Source: Chitinophagaceae bacterium
GTDB taxonomy: Bacteria > Bacteroidota > Bacteroidia > Chitinophagales > Chitinophagaceae
Direction: 5' to 3'
NCBI GenBank assembly: GCA_947452925.1
Contig: CANGFK010000007.1
Location: 1-34,215 of the forward strand
DNA length: 34,215 nucleotides
Below the pieces are notes generated by a model that did no database searches, was not told the DNA's origin, and was given only the letters and a program-made list of their open reading frames with translations. The translations under genes were made by a program, and so were the position numbers. Shown piece after piece: positions 33,298-34,215 of the stretch; within the stretch, counting starts at the first letter, position 1, and each line of letters begins with the position of its first letter.

Positions 33298-34215
33298 ATG
33301 AATAAAGGACCGGTTTCTCAATTTATAGAACACCACTATCGCCACTTTAATGCAGCGGCATTGGTGGATGCAGCCAAAGGCTACGAAACACACCTTACCG
33401 AAGGAGGTAAAATGATGGTTACCCTTGCTGGTGCCATGAGTACTGCAGAGTTGGGTATTTCTTTTGCCGAAATGATTCGTCAGGGAAAAGTGGATATCAT
33501 CAGTTGTACAGGTGCTAATCTGGAAGAAGACGTGATGAACTTAGTAGCACATAGCCACTACAAACGTGTGCCTAACTATCGTGACCTTACGCCACAGGAT
33601 GAGTGGGATTTGCTGGAGAATCATTACAACCGTGTGACAGATACTTGCATTCCCGAAGAAGAGGCTTTTCGCCGTTTGCAAAAGCACCTGGTGAAACAAT
33701 GGAAAGACGCAGAAGAGAAGGGGGAAAGGTATTTTCCGCATGAGTTTTTGTACAAAACGGTGTTGAGTGGCGAGTTGGAGCAGTACTATGAAATTGATCC
33801 AAAAAACAGCTGGATATTGGCTGCAGCAGAAAAGAATATTCCGATTATCGTTCCGGGTTGGGAAGATAGCACCACAGGAAACATCTTTGCGAGCTATGTG
33901 ATAAAGGGCGAAATGAAAGCTAGCACCGTGAAGAACGGTATAGAATACATGGTGTTTCTGACTGAATGGTACAGAGCAAACAGTGGTGGCAAGGGCGTAG
34001 GATTCTTCCAGATTGGTGGTGGTATTGCTGGCGATTTCCCTATTTGTGTGGTGCCGATGATGTATCAGGATCTGGAATGGCATGATGTGCCGTTCTGGAG
34101 TTATTTCTGTCAGATAAGCGATAGTACTACCTCTTATGGTAGTTATAGTGGTGCTGTACCAAACGAAAAAATAACCTGGGGTAAACTGGATATTCATACC
34201 CCTAAGTTTATTGTA
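33298..34215 (+). CDS. Deoxyhypusine synthase-like protein, 3' truncated by window end
   Basis: ATG 33298, 306 codons open to the window edge; MNKGPVSQFIEHHYRHFNAAALVDAAKGYETHLTEGGKMMVTLAGAMSTAELGISFAEMI...GGGIAGDFPICVVPMM...SGAVPNEKITWGKL (conserved WGK lysine motif). Confidence 0.88.
   Translation, partial: MNKGPVSQFIEHHYRHFNAAALVDAAKGYETHLTEGGKMMVTLAGAMSTAELGISFAEMIRQGKVDIISCTGANLEEDVMNLVAHSHYKRVPNYRDLTPQDEWDLLENHYNRVTDTCIPEEEAFRRLQKHLVKQWKDAEEKGERYFPHEFLYKTVLSGELEQYYEIDPKNSWILAAAEKNIPIIVPGWEDSTTGNIFASYVIKGEMKASTVKNGIEYMVFLTEWYRANSGGKGVGFFQIGGGIAGDFPICVVPMMYQDLEWHDVPFWSYFCQISDSTTSYGSYSGAVPNEKITWGKLDIHTPKFIV

Noticed and set aside
33541-34197. Minus-strand 218-aa ORF
   Set aside because: Antisense to the well-supported deoxyhypusine-synthase-like gene; Cys/His/Phe-rich composition without domain signals.

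Overview
The window is a Bacteroidetes-type (probably Chitinophagaceae-like) chromosomal segment; the taxon is inferred from gene content and TAnnTTTG-type promoters. Its core is a long + strand respiratory cluster (about 3.2-19.2 kb): alternative complex III (actA-F), a heme-copper cytochrome c oxidase (coxB, coxA, two subunit III genes, subunit IV), heme O synthase, SCO1/SenC and a DUF420 membrane protein. Other genes: an XRE regulator, an uncharacterised 224-aa ORF, trmB, a DUF5522-like Cys-rich protein, an alkyltransferase-like protein, a YhhN-like membrane protein, malate dehydrogenase, a thioredoxin-fold lipoprotein, aldose 1-epimerase and galK, RidA, a DUF6089-like protein, lpxC/fabZ fusion, lpxA, fabG, LptF/G permease, a Tat-leader superoxide dismutase, an RsuA/RluE pseudouridine synthase, and a deoxyhypusine-synthase-like gene that runs off the right edge and is missing from the ORF track. 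The most notable unexplained structure is non-coding: (i) a ~220-300 nt element at about 421-740, closed by a long imperfect stem (15 bp perfect core), just upstream of the 224-aa orphan ORF; (ii) several degenerate intergenic arrays with a strict 21-nt pitch (29620-29808, 9 x 21; 33019-33140; 21979-22103) or a 7-nt pitch (1628-1655; about 32271-32365). Unit sequences differ between loci but the period (7 or 3x7) recurs. No tRNA, rRNA, CRISPR array or transposase was found. All calls come from reading the sequence; no database search was run.
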